From contig NZ_FNON01000003.1 of NCBI RefSeq assembly GCF_900107045.1, positions 620,001 through 684,000 of the forward strand: 64,000 nucleotides of DNA, read 5' to 3'. Of the stretch, positions 50,380-59,181 are shown piece after piece (within the stretch, counting starts at the first letter, position 1; each line of letters opens with the position of its first letter). The DNA is from Amycolatopsis xylanica. Lineage in GTDB: Bacteria; Actinomycetota; Actinomycetes; Mycobacteriales; Pseudonocardiaceae. A program made the position numbers and the translations under genes. The notes under the pieces are model-generated. The model was not told the DNA's origin and did not search any database. It saw nothing but the letters and a program-made list of their open reading frames with translations.

Positions 50380-52370
50380 GCCGTCTCCTCTTGTGGGGTC
50401 ACCACAGCTAGGGCCTCGTCCAGCGCGACCTGTTGGCCTGCCTGGACATGCAGTTCGGTGACCACGCCGTCGACCGGCGCGGTGATCGTGTGTTCCATCT
50501 TCATCGCCTCGACGACCATCAGCGGCGTTCCCGCGCTGACCGCGTCACCCTTGCCGACCTTGACCACCAGCACGGTGCCGGGCATCGGACTCTTGACCGG
50601 CCCGCCGCCTGCGGATTCCCCTTGCCCGGCAAGGATGTCCGCGCGCTCTTCGACCGCGACGCAGTGCCCGTCACGGGCCAGCCAAACGCTGCGGCCCTTA
50701 CCGGCGACGTGCCGGTAGCGGCGGAATCCGCCAGGGTGGCGAACCTCCAGGACACCGTTGTCCCAGCGCGCCGAGATGCGCTCCGGCTCGAGATCGTCGA
50801 CGGTGACGAGCGCGTTCGCGGGCGTGCCCTCGATGCGCACCGAGGCTTCGGCGTCGCCGATCCGCAGGCCGAAGTTCATCCCGCCGGCGCCGCCGAGACG
50901 CCAGCCGTCCGGGATGTCCCACGGGTCCACAATGGAACCCGACGGCTGTAAGGCCAGCAGCTTGTCCATCGCCGCCGCCACGAAGAAGTCACGCGGAACC
51001 TCCGAGGTGACCACAGTGGACAGACGGCGCTCGACGAGTTCGGTGTCCAGCCGCCCGGCCCTGACCTCCTCGTCGTTCAGGAGTCCGCGCAGGAAGGCGA
51101 TGTTGGTGCCGACGCCCAGCAGCGCCGTGTCCGCCAACGCCAGATCCAGCCGGTGCAGCGCGGCCGCGCGGTCGGGGCCCCAGGCGATGACCTTGGCCAG
51201 CATCGGGTCGTAGTTCGAGCCGATGACCGTGCCCTCGGTCATCCAGGAGTCCACCCGCACACCGTCGCCGGACGGCTCGTGCACGGCGAGCACCGTGCCA
51301 CCGGTCGGGATGAACCCGCGCGCGGGATCCTCGGCGTAGACACGGGCTTCCACCGCGTGTCCATTGAGGACGACGTCGGACTGCGCGACCGAAAGCACCT
51401 CACCCGCAGCGACGCGGACCTGCCACTCGACCAGGTCCAGTCCGGTCACCAGCTCGGTCACCGGGTGCTCGACCTGAAGCCGCGTGTTCATCTCCATGAA
51501 GAAGTACTCGTCGGGCGTCTTGGCCGACATGATGAACTCGACCGTGCCCGCGCCGACATAGCCGACGGACCGCGCGGCCTCGACGGCCGAAGCACCCATC
51601 TTGGCGCGGGTTTCCTCATCCAGCAGCACCGAAGGCGCCTCTTCGATGATCTTCTGGTGCCGCCGCTGGAGGCTGCACTCACGCTCACCGAGGTGGATCA
51701 CGTTGCCGTGCGTGTCCGCGAGCACCTGGATCTCGATGTGCCGCGGCGTGGTGACGAACCGTTCCATCAGCAGCGTGTCGTCGCCGAACGAGCCCTTCGC
51801 CTCGCGGCGCGCGGACTCGACGGCCGCGTCCAGCTCGCCGGGAGCCGTGACCAGCCGCATGCCCTTGCCGCCGCCACCGGCGGAAGGCTTGAGCAGCAAC
51901 GGGAACCCGACCTTGGCGGCCGCTTCCGCGAAGCCGCCCTCCGGGATGTCCACATCGGACGCTCCGGGCACGACAGGGACACCGGCCGACGAAACCGTCG
52001 CCTTGGCCCGGATCTTGTCTCCCATGGCGTCGATCGCGCTCACCGGCGGCCCGATGAACACGAGCCCGGCGGCCTCGCAAGCCCGCGCGAACTCCGCGTT
52101 CTCCGCCAGGAAGCCATAACCGGGGTGCACCGCCTGCGCGCCCGAGTCGACCGCCGCCTGAACGATGGCCGGAATCGAAAGGTAGCTCTTGGCTGCCTCC
52201 GCCGGTCCTATTCGGACAGCGGTGTGCGCCTCGCGCACGTGCTTGGCGTCGGCGTCCGCGTCGCTGTACACCGCGACCGAACGAATGCCCATGTCCCGCA
52301 GGGTCCGGATGACCCGAACGGCGATCTCGCCACGATTGGCGACCAGAACCGCGTCGAACACTGCCGTCAC
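50376..52370 (-). CDS. accA1: Acyl-CoA carboxylase alpha subunit (biotin carboxylase + BCCP), AccA1-like
   Basis: GTG 52370 overlaps the accD1 stop (GTGA) and gives 664 aa starting [18 protein letters not shown]. Domains in order: biotin carboxylase (ATP-grasp loop [28 protein letters not shown]), a linker/BT domain, and a C-terminal biotinyl domain with biotin Lys624 in [11 protein letters not shown]. With AccD1 it would carboxylate 3-methylcrotonyl-CoA (or a similar acyl-CoA). The longer frame to 52481 lies inside accD1 and is rejected. Confidence 0.94.
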   Translation of the reverse strand: MTAVFDAVLVANRGEIAVRVIRTLRDMGIRSVAVYSDADADAKHVREAHTAVRIGPAEAAKSYLSIPAIVQAAVDSGAQAVHPGYGFLAENAEFARACEAAGLVFIGPPVSAIDAMGDKIRAKATVSSAGVPVVPGASDVDIPEGGFAEAAAKVGFPLLLKPSAGGGGKGMRLVTAPGELDAAVESARREAKGSFGDDTLLMERFVTTPRHIEIQVLADTHGNVIHLGERECSLQRRHQKIIEEAPSVLLDEETRAKMGASAVEAARSVGYVGAGTVEFIMSAKTPDEYFFMEMNTRLQVEHPVTELVTGLDLVEWQVRVAAGEVLSVAQSDVVLNGHAVEARVYAEDPARGFIPTGGTVLAVHEPSGDGVRVDSWMTEGTVIGSNYDPMLAKVIAWGPDRAAALHRLDLALADTALLGVGTNIAFLRGLLNDEEVRAGRLDTELVERRLSTVVTSEVPRDFFVAAAMDKLLALQPSGSIVDPWDIPDGWRLGGAGGMNFGLRIGDAEASVRIEGTPANALVTVDDLEPERISARWDNGVLEVRHPGGFRRYRHVAGKGRSVWLARDGHCVAVEERADILAGQGESAGGGPVKSPMPGTVLVVKVGKGDAVSAGTPLMVVEAMKMEHTITAPVDGVVTELHVQAGQQVALDEALAVVTPQEETA

Positions 52371-53977
52371 ATCCTGAATACGCCGTAGTTGACCGGTTCC
52401 AGCGGCGCGTTCGCCGCAGCGCCCAGCGCGAGCCCGACCACCGTGCGGGTGTCCGCCGGGTCGATCACGCCGTCGTCCCACAGCCGCGCCGTCGAGTAGT
52501 ACGGGCTGCCCTGGGCTTCGTACTGCTGGCGGATCGGGTCCTTGAAGGTCTCTTCGTCCTCAGTGGACCATTCACCGCCACGCGCCTCGATGGCGTCGCG
52601 GCGCACCGTCGACAGCACCGAAGCGGCCTGCTCGCCACCCATCACGGAAATCCGCGCGTTGGGCCACATCCACAGGAAGCGCGGCGAATACGCCCGCCCG
52701 CACATGGAGTAGTTGCCCGCGCCGAACGACCCGCCGATGATCACGGTCAGCTTCGGCACCCGCGCGCACGCGACCGCGGTGACCATCTTCGCGCCGTGCT
52801 TGGCGATGCCGCCCGCCTCGTACGCGCGCCCGACCATGAACCCGGTGATGTTCTGCAGGAACAGCAAGGGAATCGAGCGCTTGTCGCACAGCTCGATGAA
52901 GTGCGCGCCCTTCATCGCGGACTCGGCGAACAGCACGCCGTTGTTCGCGATGATGCCGACCGGGTGCCCGTGGATGTGCGCGAACCCGGTGACCAGCGTC
53001 GAGCCGTATTCCTTCTTGAATTCGGCGAACCGGCTGCCATCGACGATCCGCGCGATCACCTCGCGCACGTCGTACGGGGTACGCGGGTCGGTAGGGACCA
53101 CACCGTAGAGATCGGGGTCGACGGCCGGTTCCTCGGTCGGCAGCACGTCCCACGGCCGCGGCGTGCGCGGGCCGAGCGTCGAGACGATCGAGCGGACCAT
53201 CTTCAGCGCGTGCGCGTCGTTCTCGGCCAGGTGATCGGTCACGCCGGACTGCCGGGCGTGTACGTCGCCGCCGCCGAGCTCCTCGGCCGTGACGACCTCG
53301 CCGGTCGCGGCCTTCACCAGCGGCGGGCCGCCGAGGAAGATCGTGCCCTGGTTCCGCACGATGACCGCTTCGTCGCTCATCGCGGGCACGTAGGCGCCAC
53401 CGGCGGTGCACGAGCCGAGCACGGCCGCCACCTGCGGGATCCCGCGCGCGGACATGGTCGCCTGGTTGTAGAAGATGCGCCCGAAGTGCTCACGGTCGGG
53501 GAAGACGTCGTCCTGCTTGGGCAGGAACGCGCCGCCGGAGTCGACCAGGTAGACGCACGGAAGATTGTTGTGCAGCGCGACTTCCTGCGCGCGCAGGTGC
53601 TTCTTGACGGTCATCGGGTAGTAGGTGCCACCCTTGACCGTGGCGTCGTTCGCGACGATCACGCACTCGCGGCCGGACACCCGGCCGATGCCGGTGATGA
53701 TGCCGGCGGCGGGCGCCTCGTCGTCGTAGAGCCCGGTCGCCGCGAGCGGCGAGAGCTCCAGGAACGGCGAACCGGGGTCGAGCAGGGTGTCGACGCGGTC
53801 GCGCGGGAGCAGCTTGCCGCGCTCCACATGCCGCGCGCGCGACTTCTCGGGACCGCCGAGGCGGGCCACGGACAGCCGCTTGCGCAGGTCCTCGACCAGT
53901 TCGGCGTGAGCGGTGACGTTGCGCGAATACTCGTCGCTCCGCGGATCCGCGGAACTGGTCAGCACGGGCCTGTCCAT
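52367..53977 (-). CDS. accD1: Acyl-CoA carboxylase beta subunit (methylcrotonyl-CoA carboxylase type), AccD1-like
   Basis: The 536-aa carboxyltransferase has [20 protein letters not shown], the oxyanion block [20 protein letters not shown] and the second domain block [20 protein letters not shown] followed by [20 protein letters not shown], all typical of methylcrotonyl-CoA carboxylase beta subunits. It is first in the accD1-accA1-fadE operon. Two GTTARC-N4-GYTAAC palindromes lie 12 and 36 bp upstream of its ATG, matching the operator of the TetR gene at 56898. Confidence 0.94.
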   Translation of the reverse strand: MDRPVLTSSADPRSDEYSRNVTAHAELVEDLRKRLSVARLGGPEKSRARHVERGKLLPRDRVDTLLDPGSPFLELSPLAATGLYDDEAPAAGIITGIGRVSGRECVIVANDATVKGGTYYPMTVKKHLRAQEVALHNNLPCVYLVDSGGAFLPKQDDVFPDREHFGRIFYNQATMSARGIPQVAAVLGSCTAGGAYVPAMSDEAVIVRNQGTIFLGGPPLVKAATGEVVTAEELGGGDVHARQSGVTDHLAENDAHALKMVRSIVSTLGPRTPRPWDVLPTEEPAVDPDLYGVVPTDPRTPYDVREVIARIVDGSRFAEFKKEYGSTLVTGFAHIHGHPVGIIANNGVLFAESAMKGAHFIELCDKRSIPLLFLQNITGFMVGRAYEAGGIAKHGAKMVTAVACARVPKLTVIIGGSFGAGNYSMCGRAYSPRFLWMWPNARISVMGGEQAASVLSTVRRDAIEARGGEWSTEDEETFKDPIRQQYEAQGSPYYSTARLWDDGVIDPADTRTVVGLALGAAANAPLEPVNYGVFRM

Positions 53978-53988
53978 GGCTCCTCGAT

Positions 53989-54004
53989 GTTAGCCGTCGT
54001 TAAC
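53989..54004. promoter_or_regulatory. Putative TetR operator 1 of the accD1 operon
   Basis: GTTAGC-CGTC-GTTAAC: 6-bp half-sites with a 4-bp spacer and one mismatched pair, 12 bp upstream of accD1. Confidence 0.7.
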
Positions 54005-54012
54005 ACCGCGAT

Positions 54013-54028
54013 GTTAACAACCGCTAAC
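54013..54028. promoter_or_regulatory. Putative TetR operator 2 of the accD1 operon
   Basis: GTTAAC-AACC-GCTAAC, same geometry, centred 24 bp from operator 1, so both sites lie near the same face of the helix after two turns plus. They occupy most of the 76-bp gap to the first SGNH gene's stop. Confidence 0.7.
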
Positions 54029-54053
54029 CAAGGTGTCCAGGCGAGGTGACGGA

Positions 54054-54818
54054 CTACCCGTCGGTAACCATGGCGAGTGCCCTGAAGTAGCCGAACTGCC
54101 CCGCTTTCGTGGGATGGAACGACTCCTCCAGTGGCGAAGCGATGCCGTGCAGATACTGAGAGCCAGCGGCGCAGACGTTGTGCCCGGTGAACGCGGCGCG
54201 TACGTCCACGAAGGTCACTCCGGCCGCCGACGCCCGCTCCGCCTCGACGGCCGCCATCGTGTCGGCGCCCGCGTTGATCGCCTTGCGCATCCCGATGCTG
54301 AAGCCGCACGAGCCGTCGTCGGCGAACAGGTGCGGGTAGCCCAGCAGGAAGACCCGGGCGTTCGGAGCCGCGGCCTTGATCTTCGCGAGCACCGCGTCGA
54401 GGCGGCCCGGGAGCGTTTCGGTGATGAACTTCCGCGCGACGTCGACGCGTTTCGCGCACGCCTGCTCGGAGTTGAGCACGCAGGTGACCATGACGTCGGA
54501 GAAACCGGCGTCGGTGCCGCCGACGGACAGCGTGACCAGGGTGGCGTCCGGGGTGATCGACCCGGCTTGGGTCAGCACGTCGGCCGTGGTCGCGCCCGAG
54601 CAGGCGAGGAAGGTGAGCTTGGTCCCGGCGTGCTCGTTCACCCAGAGCTGCGGGTACGCGTTGACGCTGCGCTTGCACTTGCCGGAAGTGCCGTACTTCC
54701 CGGCGCCGAGGCCGGACGAATACGAGTCACCGAGCGCGAAGTAGGCGTCGGCGGCGGCCGCGGGCGCCGCGAGCCCGATGATCAGCAAGAACGCCGCGAT
54801 GAGGGTACGGATGGCCAC
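54054..54818 (-). CDS. Secreted SGNH-fold hydrolase, oxyanion Asn replaced
   Basis: The 254-aa protein has a signal peptide (IAAFLLIIGLAAPAAA), the nucleophile block FALGDSYSSGLGAG (Ser32), and the C-terminal His block EESFHPTKAGQFGY. Block III reads SVGGTDAGFSDV: the usual Asn of the GND motif, an oxyanion-hole residue kept by both neighbours, is Thr. Six cysteines suggest three disulfides. The family contains extracellular esterases and lipases. Activity of this copy is doubtful or altered. It is the last of three tandem paralogues. Confidence 0.88.
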   Translation of the reverse strand: MAIRTLIAAFLLIIGLAAPAAAADAYFALGDSYSSGLGAGKYGTSGKCKRSVNAYPQLWVNEHAGTKLTFLACSGATTADVLTQAGSITPDATLVTLSVGGTDAGFSDVMVTCVLNSEQACAKRVDVARKFITETLPGRLDAVLAKIKAAAPNARVFLLGYPHLFADDGSCGFSIGMRKAINAGADTMAAVEAERASAAGVTFVDVRAAFTGHNVCAAGSQYLHGIASPLEESFHPTKAGQFGYFRALAMVTDG

Positions 54819-54866
54819 AGGTCACTCCTTCGAGTCAGGGGGACCGAGGCCGCATCCCAGTTTACG

Positions 54867-54918
54867 GGGGTCGTGAGTGGCGTGACCGGTTAGAACCGGC
54901 CGTACCACTCACGACCCC
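54867..54918. repeat. Family A palindrome, copy 9
   Basis: GGGGTCGTGAGTGGCGTGAC and near-complement around CCGGTTAGAACCGG, between two same-strand SGNH genes and 11 bp after the stop of the second. It is the only clear copy between two co-directional genes. Confidence 0.85.
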
Positions 54919-54929
54919 GAGGAGCGGGC

Positions 54930-55727
54930 CTAGCCGGTGACGGCGGCCAGCGGCGGGTAGTAGCCCTTGGCCTGGCCCGCGACGGTCGGGTGATACGACT
55001 CGTCGACCGGGAACGTCAGGCTGTTCAGGTACGACTCGCCAGAGGCGCAGATGTTGTGCCCGGTGAACGACCCGCGCACGTCCACGAAGGTCGCGCCCGC
55101 GGCCTGCGCGCGCTGCGACAGCACGCCGGTCGCCACGTCGATACCCCCGTTGATCGCGGACCGCTTGGCGTCGCTCAGCCCGGTGCCACAGGACCCTGGC
55201 ACCGCGTAGAACCGCGGATACCCGACCACGATCAGCCGCGCGTTCGGCGCTTTCGACTTGATCTTGTTGTACACAGTGGTCAGCAGGCCGGGAAGGGTGT
55301 TCGTGGCGTAGTCCTTGGCGGTGTTCACCCGGTTGACGCAGTCCTGGTCCGAGCCGAGTGTGCACTTGGTGATCACGTCGACGAACCCGGCGTCGTTGCC
55401 GCCGACCGAAACGGTGACCAGCGTGGCCGCCGAGGTGATCGAGTTCGCCTGGTTCAGCACGTCACCCGTGCGCGCGCCTGAACACGCGAGAAAAGTGAAG
55501 TTCGTGCCGGCGTGCTTGTTCGCCCATAGCTGCGGATAAGCGTTGGCGCTGCGTTTGCAGCTTCCGGAATTGCCGTAACTCCCGGCGCCCACGCCGGACG
55601 AGTAGGAATCGCCGAGCGCGAAGTAGGTGGCCGCCTTGACGGCGAGCGCCGGTGTCGCGAGACCCAGTAACGCGAGCACGGTGAGCGCGCTCAGCCAGCG
55701 GAAGCTTCTGACGACGGTGTCAGGCAC
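54930..55727 (-). CDS. Secreted SGNH-fold hydrolase
   Basis: GTG 55727 is chosen (AAGGAG 7 nt upstream; the frame to 55916 is not conserved in the paralogues), giving 265 aa. It has a signal peptide (WLSALTVLALLGLATPALA), FALGDSYSSGVGAG with the nucleophile Ser, VSVGGNDAGFVDVITKC with the oxyanion Asn, and DESYHPTVAGQAKG with the His. Six Cys are conserved with the neighbours. The three-block match to secreted actinobacterial esterases is complete. It is about 75 percent identical by eye to the 55930 copy. Confidence 0.92.
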   Translation of the reverse strand: MPDTVVRSFRWLSALTVLALLGLATPALAVKAATYFALGDSYSSGVGAGSYGNSGSCKRSANAYPQLWANKHAGTNFTFLACSGARTGDVLNQANSITSAATLVTVSVGGNDAGFVDVITKCTLGSDQDCVNRVNTAKDYATNTLPGLLTTVYNKIKSKAPNARLIVVGYPRFYAVPGSCGTGLSDAKRSAINGGIDVATGVLSQRAQAAGATFVDVRGSFTGHNICASGESYLNSLTFPVDESYHPTVAGQAKGYYPPLAAVTG

Positions 55728-55882
55728 AGGTCGGCTCCTTCGGGAATGGGGTGACGGGGTGCGAAAACGAATACCATCCCAAAACCGGTAAACGTGATTA
55801 AGCAACCCGTTCAGCTCAGCGCGACCTGGAGAAGTAGCGCCGAGCTGACAATTCATGAATCGGAATGATCGATGAATAGGAA

Positions 55883-55913
55883 AAGCCGGGCCGTCGCGGA
55901 GACGGCCCGGCTT
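55883..55913 (-). terminator. Terminator of the third SGNH gene
   Basis: A perfect 13-bp stem AAGCCGGGCCGTC / GACGGCCCGGCTT with a 5-nt loop. On the minus strand it is followed by TTTTCC, so it is a classical intrinsic terminator just after the stop at 55930. Confidence 0.8.
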
Positions 55914-55929
55914 CATCTTCGAACCAGTG

Positions 55930-56739
55930 TCACCCGGTGACCGAGGCCAGCGGCGGGTAGTAGCCGTTGGACTGCCCGAGCGCGGTCGGGTGGTAGGACT
56001 CGTCCACCGGCCAGGTCAGGCTGTTCAGGTAGGAGGTGCCGCCCGAGCAGATGTTGTGTCCCGTGAACGAGCCTCGCACGTCCACGAAGGTCGCGCCCGC
56101 GGCGGAAGCCCGGCCCGAGGTCACCGACGCGATGGTGTCCGCGCCCGAGTTGATCGCGGACCGCTTGGTGTCACTCAGCCCGACGCTGCACGACCCGGGC
56201 ACCGTGTAGAAGCGCGGGTAGCCGAGCACGATCAGGCGTGCGTTGGGCGCCTTCGACTTGATCTTGTTGTAGACGCCGTCCAGCAACCCCGGGAGCGTGC
56301 CGGTGGCGTACGCCTTGGCGGTGTTCACCCGGTTGACGCAGTCCTGGTCGGAACCCAGGGTGCACTTGGTGATCACGTCGGTGAATCCGGCGTCGTTGCC
56401 GCCGATCGAGATGGTCACCAGCGTGGCGGCCGAGGTGATCGAGTCGGCCTGGTTGAGCGCGTCGCCGGTGCGCGCGCCCGAGCAGGCGACGAAGGTGAAC
56501 GTGGTGCCGGCGTGCTTGTTCGCCCACAGCTGCGGGTAGGAGTTGGCGCTGCGCTTGCAGCCACCGGAACTGCCGTAACTCCCGGCGCCCACGCCGGAAG
56601 AGTAGGAGTCGCCGAGCGCGACGTAGTTGGTCGCCTGGATGGCGTTGGCGGGGCTCACGACACCGAGCATCGCGAGCGCTGCGACCCCCAGGGCCGCGCT
56701 CATCCGAATCAGTGAGAGTTTTCGGGCAGGGACGGCCAT
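55930..56739 (-). CDS. Secreted SGNH-fold hydrolase
   Basis: The 269-aa protein has a signal peptide (SAALGVAALAMLGVVSPANA), VALGDSYSSGVGAG (Ser), ISIGGNDAGFTDVITKC (Gly/Asn) and DESYHPTALGQSNG (His): a complete SGNH set. It shares long blocks with the copy at 54930 (SDQDCVNRVNTAK; NKIKSKAPNARLIVLGYPRF), so the two arose by a fairly recent duplication, with 54054 an older copy. It has its own terminator, hence its own transcript. Confidence 0.92.
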   Translation of the reverse strand: MAVPARKLSLIRMSAALGVAALAMLGVVSPANAIQATNYVALGDSYSSGVGAGSYGSSGGCKRSANSYPQLWANKHAGTTFTFVACSGARTGDALNQADSITSAATLVTISIGGNDAGFTDVITKCTLGSDQDCVNRVNTAKAYATGTLPGLLDGVYNKIKSKAPNARLIVLGYPRFYTVPGSCSVGLSDTKRSAINSGADTIASVTSGRASAAGATFVDVRGSFTGHNICSGGTSYLNSLTWPVDESYHPTALGQSNGYYPPLASVTG

Positions 56740-56856
56740 GGGTCACTCCTTTGTGACGTAGCAACGTGACAGATCAATACCAGGTGTCTCATCGACATGA
56801 GAAGAGGTGTTTCCCCAGGTAACCCGCTTGGCCCAAGCAGGAAGTAGTACTGCCTA

Positions 56857-56880
56857 CTGTGTTAGCGCCCGCTAACACAG
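56857..56880. promoter_or_regulatory. TetR autoregulatory operator
   Basis: CTGTGTTAGC-GCCC-GCTAACACAG has perfect 10-bp arms and overlaps a TACTGT -10-like box (56855-56860) upstream of the TetR gene. Its inner GTTAGC-N4-GCTAAC equals the consensus of the two accD1 sites. Confidence 0.78.
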
Positions 56881-56897
56881 CGACTTAAGATAAGGCC

Positions 56898-57488
56898 ATG
56901 CCGGCCAACACCACCCCACTCGTGAACGGCGAGAAGGCGAACAGGCGCGAACAGATCATGACCGCCGCGGCCGAGCTCTTCGCCCACCACGGCTTCCACG
57001 GCGTCGGCATCGACGACATCGGCGCGGCCGTCGGCATCTCCGGGCCCGCGCTGTACCGGCACTTCCGCAGCAAGGACGCCATCCTCGGCGAGATGCTCAA
57101 CTCGATCAGCCAGTTCCTGCTCGACGGCGGCACCGCGCGGGTGGCGCACGACGGCGGCCCCGACGAGGTGCTCGCCGCGCTCGTGGCGTTCCACGTCGAC
57201 TTCGCGCTCGCGCATCCGGCGCTGATCACCGTGCAGGAGCGCAACCTCGGCAATCTCACCGACCACGACCGCAAGCAGGTGCGCGGGCTGCAACGCCGCT
57301 ACGTCGAGGTCTGGGTGCGCGCGATTTCCGAGGCCGTGCCCGGCGTCGGCGAGCGCCAGGCGCGCTCGGCGGCACACGCGGTGTTCGGGCTGATCAATTC
57401 GACCCCGTACAACCGCCATCTCGGTGACGAAGAGCTGGCTGAGCTGCTGGGCAGGCTCGCGCTGGGAGCACTGCACGCCGCGAGGTGA
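56898..57488 (+). CDS. TetR-family regulator, probable controller of the accD1 operon
   Basis: The 196-aa TetR protein has its helix-turn-helix at about 25-60 (IDDIGAAVGISGPALYRHFR) and a helical ligand domain. In mycobacteria a TetR regulator (Rv2506) lies near accD1-accA1, and here the two loci are separated only by the SGNH genes. The matching palindromes before this gene and before accD1 support direct control, with an acyl-CoA of leucine breakdown as the likely ligand. Its recognition helix is close to both helices of the tandem regulator at 37327. Confidence 0.9.
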   Translation: MPANTTPLVNGEKANRREQIMTAAAELFAHHGFHGVGIDDIGAAVGISGPALYRHFRSKDAILGEMLNSISQFLLDGGTARVAHDGGPDEVLAALVAFHVDFALAHPALITVQERNLGNLTDHDRKQVRGLQRRYVEVWVRAISEAVPGVGERQARSAAHAVFGLINSTPYNRHLGDEELAELLGRLALGALHAAR

Positions 57489-57538
57489 TCACCCCTCGCT
57501 CGCACGGACTACCCCAAACCTTGGCAAGCTGGTGTTTG

Positions 57539-58045
57539 ATGGGACACGTGCAGCCGGACAGGAGCGAGGACGAGCAGCGGCTCGTCGAAAAGGCGCAACG
57601 CGCCCTCGTCGCGATCAGCCTGGGTGAGGACGCCGAGGCACTCGACGAGGTGGCGCCGTCAGCGGCCGAGCCCGAGGCGCAGTCGGCCGAGACCAGGGCA
57701 TTGATGATGCTGCTCTTCGGTGAGTGCAGCGCGATGGTGTCCACGCTGGGCGACGGTGGCAGTGCGCCGGTCAAGGTGCAGGTGTTCGACGAGGACGGCG
57801 AAGAGGTCTCGATCGACCAGGCCGACCCGCCCGTGCGTACGGCCGTGCGCACGTTGCTGGCGGAGGTGCACGGCAACACCGAGGCCGCCGAGGAGCAGGT
57901 CGAGATCGCGCTGGCCAACGCGGCGCCCGACGAGGTCGACAGCCTCGTCCTGCAGGCGCTGCGCTGGACGATCCGGCTCTCGGCCGAATGCCTGGAGCGC
58001 GACCTGCCCGTCGCCACCTGGATCGCGGACGCGGTGACGGGATAA
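57539..58045 (+). CDS. Acidic helical protein of unknown function
   Basis: ATG 57539 gives 168 aa; I do not recognise the family. The protein is strongly acidic, Ala/Glu-rich and probably mostly helical, with no signal peptide or membrane segment. Blocks such as MMLLFGECSAMVSTLGDG and VKVQVFDEDGEEVSIDQADP look structured. Codon use is ordinary. The TAA stop lies in the left arm of a family C palindrome. It starts 50 bp after the TetR gene on the same strand, so it may be co-transcribed. Confidence 0.6.
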   Translation: MGHVQPDRSEDEQRLVEKAQRALVAISLGEDAEALDEVAPSAAEPEAQSAETRALMMLLFGECSAMVSTLGDGGSAPVKVQVFDEDGEEVSIDQADPPVRTAVRTLLAEVHGNTEAAEEQVEIALANAAPDEVDSLVLQALRWTIRLSAECLERDLPVATWIADAVTG

Positions 58046-58085
58046 AGCGGGCTTTATGCCGGCCCGGGATAAAGCCCGCTTTATC
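58041..58085. repeat. Family C palindrome, copy 3
   Basis: GATAAAGCGGGCTTTAT pairs with ATAAAGCCCGCTTTATC; each arm is itself nearly palindromic, so cruciform and alternative hairpins are possible. It lies between the convergent unknown gene, whose stop it contains, and metX. Confidence 0.82.
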
Positions 58086-58092
58086 CCGGGCC

Positions 58093-59181
58093 TCAACCCA
58101 GAAGTGCCTTGACCAGCGCGGCGATCTGATCGGTCTCGATCAGGAACGAGTCGTGCCCGTAAGGCGAGGTCACCACGGCCACTTCGCCGCCGAGCCCCTC
58201 GGCGAGCGCGCGGGACTGCGCGAGCGGGTACAGCCGGTCGCTGTCGACGCCCGCGACGATCGTGCGCGCGGTGACCCGGCTCAGCGCGGCCGCGACCCCG
58301 CCGCGGTCACGGCCGACGTCATGGGCGTTCATCGACTCGGTGAGCACCACGTAGCTGCCCGCGTCGAAGCGCCGCACCAGCTTGTCGGCGTGATGGTCCA
58401 AATAGGACTCCACGGCGAATCGGCCGTCGGCTTGGCTCTGCCGCCCGAAGCGCTCGGCCAGCTCAGGTTCGCTGCGGTAGGTCACATGCGCGATCCGCCG
58501 CGCGATCCCGAGCCCGCGATGCGGCCCTTCCCGCGCGTCGTAGAAATCGCCACCGTGCCAGCCGGGGTCCGAACGGATGGCGTGCAGCTGCGGGGACGCC
58601 CAGGCGATCTGTTCGGCCGACGCCTGCGCGGTCGACGCGAGCACGAGCAGCGCGCCGACCCGCGGCGGCCAGGTCACCGCCCATTCCAGCGCCCGCATGC
58701 CGCCCATCGAGCCGCCGAGCACCGCGGCCCAGCGCTCGATCCCGAGCGTGTCGGCGAGCAGCGTCTCGGCGGTGACCAGGTCGCGTGTGGTCAGCGAGGG
58801 AAACCTGCTGCCCCAAGGCCTTCCGTCCGCGTCGGGTGAAGACGGGCCGGTCGAGCCCTGGCAGCCGCCGAGCACGTTCGGCACCACGACGAAGTACTCG
58901 CCGGTGTCCAGCGCCTTGCCGGGCCCGATCAGGCCGTCCCACCAGCCGGGCGTGACATGGCCGGGCCCGGCCGGCCCGGCCGCGTGGCTGTCGCCGGTCA
59001 AGGCGTGCTCGACCAGCACGGCGTTCGAGGCGTCGGAGTTCAGCGTGCCCCACGTCTCGTACGCGAGGGAGAAGGCGGGCAGCACGCCGCCCGCCTCCGT
59101 CCGTATCGGCCCGCCCGTGACCCATTGCCTGCGGCCAGGGTGATCCGAGGTCCGCCACGCGCCCGTGACGGGCACGGTCAC
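58093..59181 (-). CDS. metX: Homoserine O-acetyltransferase
   Basis: The 362-aa alpha/beta-hydrolase-fold enzyme has LVEHALTGDSHA, VVVPNVLGGCQGSTGP, the nucleophile elbow AVLGGSMGGMRALEW (Ser), Asp in AGVDSDRLYP and His in SPYGHDSFLIE. It acetylates homoserine with acetyl-CoA, the first committed step of methionine synthesis by direct sulfhydrylation. It is co-transcribed with metY; ATG overlaps the metY stop (ATGA). Confidence 0.96.
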   Translation of the reverse strand: MTVPVTGAWRTSDHPGRRQWVTGGPIRTEAGGVLPAFSLAYETWGTLNSDASNAVLVEHALTGDSHAAGPAGPGHVTPGWWDGLIGPGKALDTGEYFVVVPNVLGGCQGSTGPSSPDADGRPWGSRFPSLTTRDLVTAETLLADTLGIERWAAVLGGSMGGMRALEWAVTWPPRVGALLVLASTAQASAEQIAWASPQLHAIRSDPGWHGGDFYDAREGPHRGLGIARRIAHVTYRSEPELAERFGRQSQADGRFAVESYLDHHADKLVRRFDAGSYVVLTESMNAHDVGRDRGGVAAALSRVTARTIVAGVDSDRLYPLAQSRALAEGLGGEVAVVTSPYGHDSFLIETDQIAALVKALLG

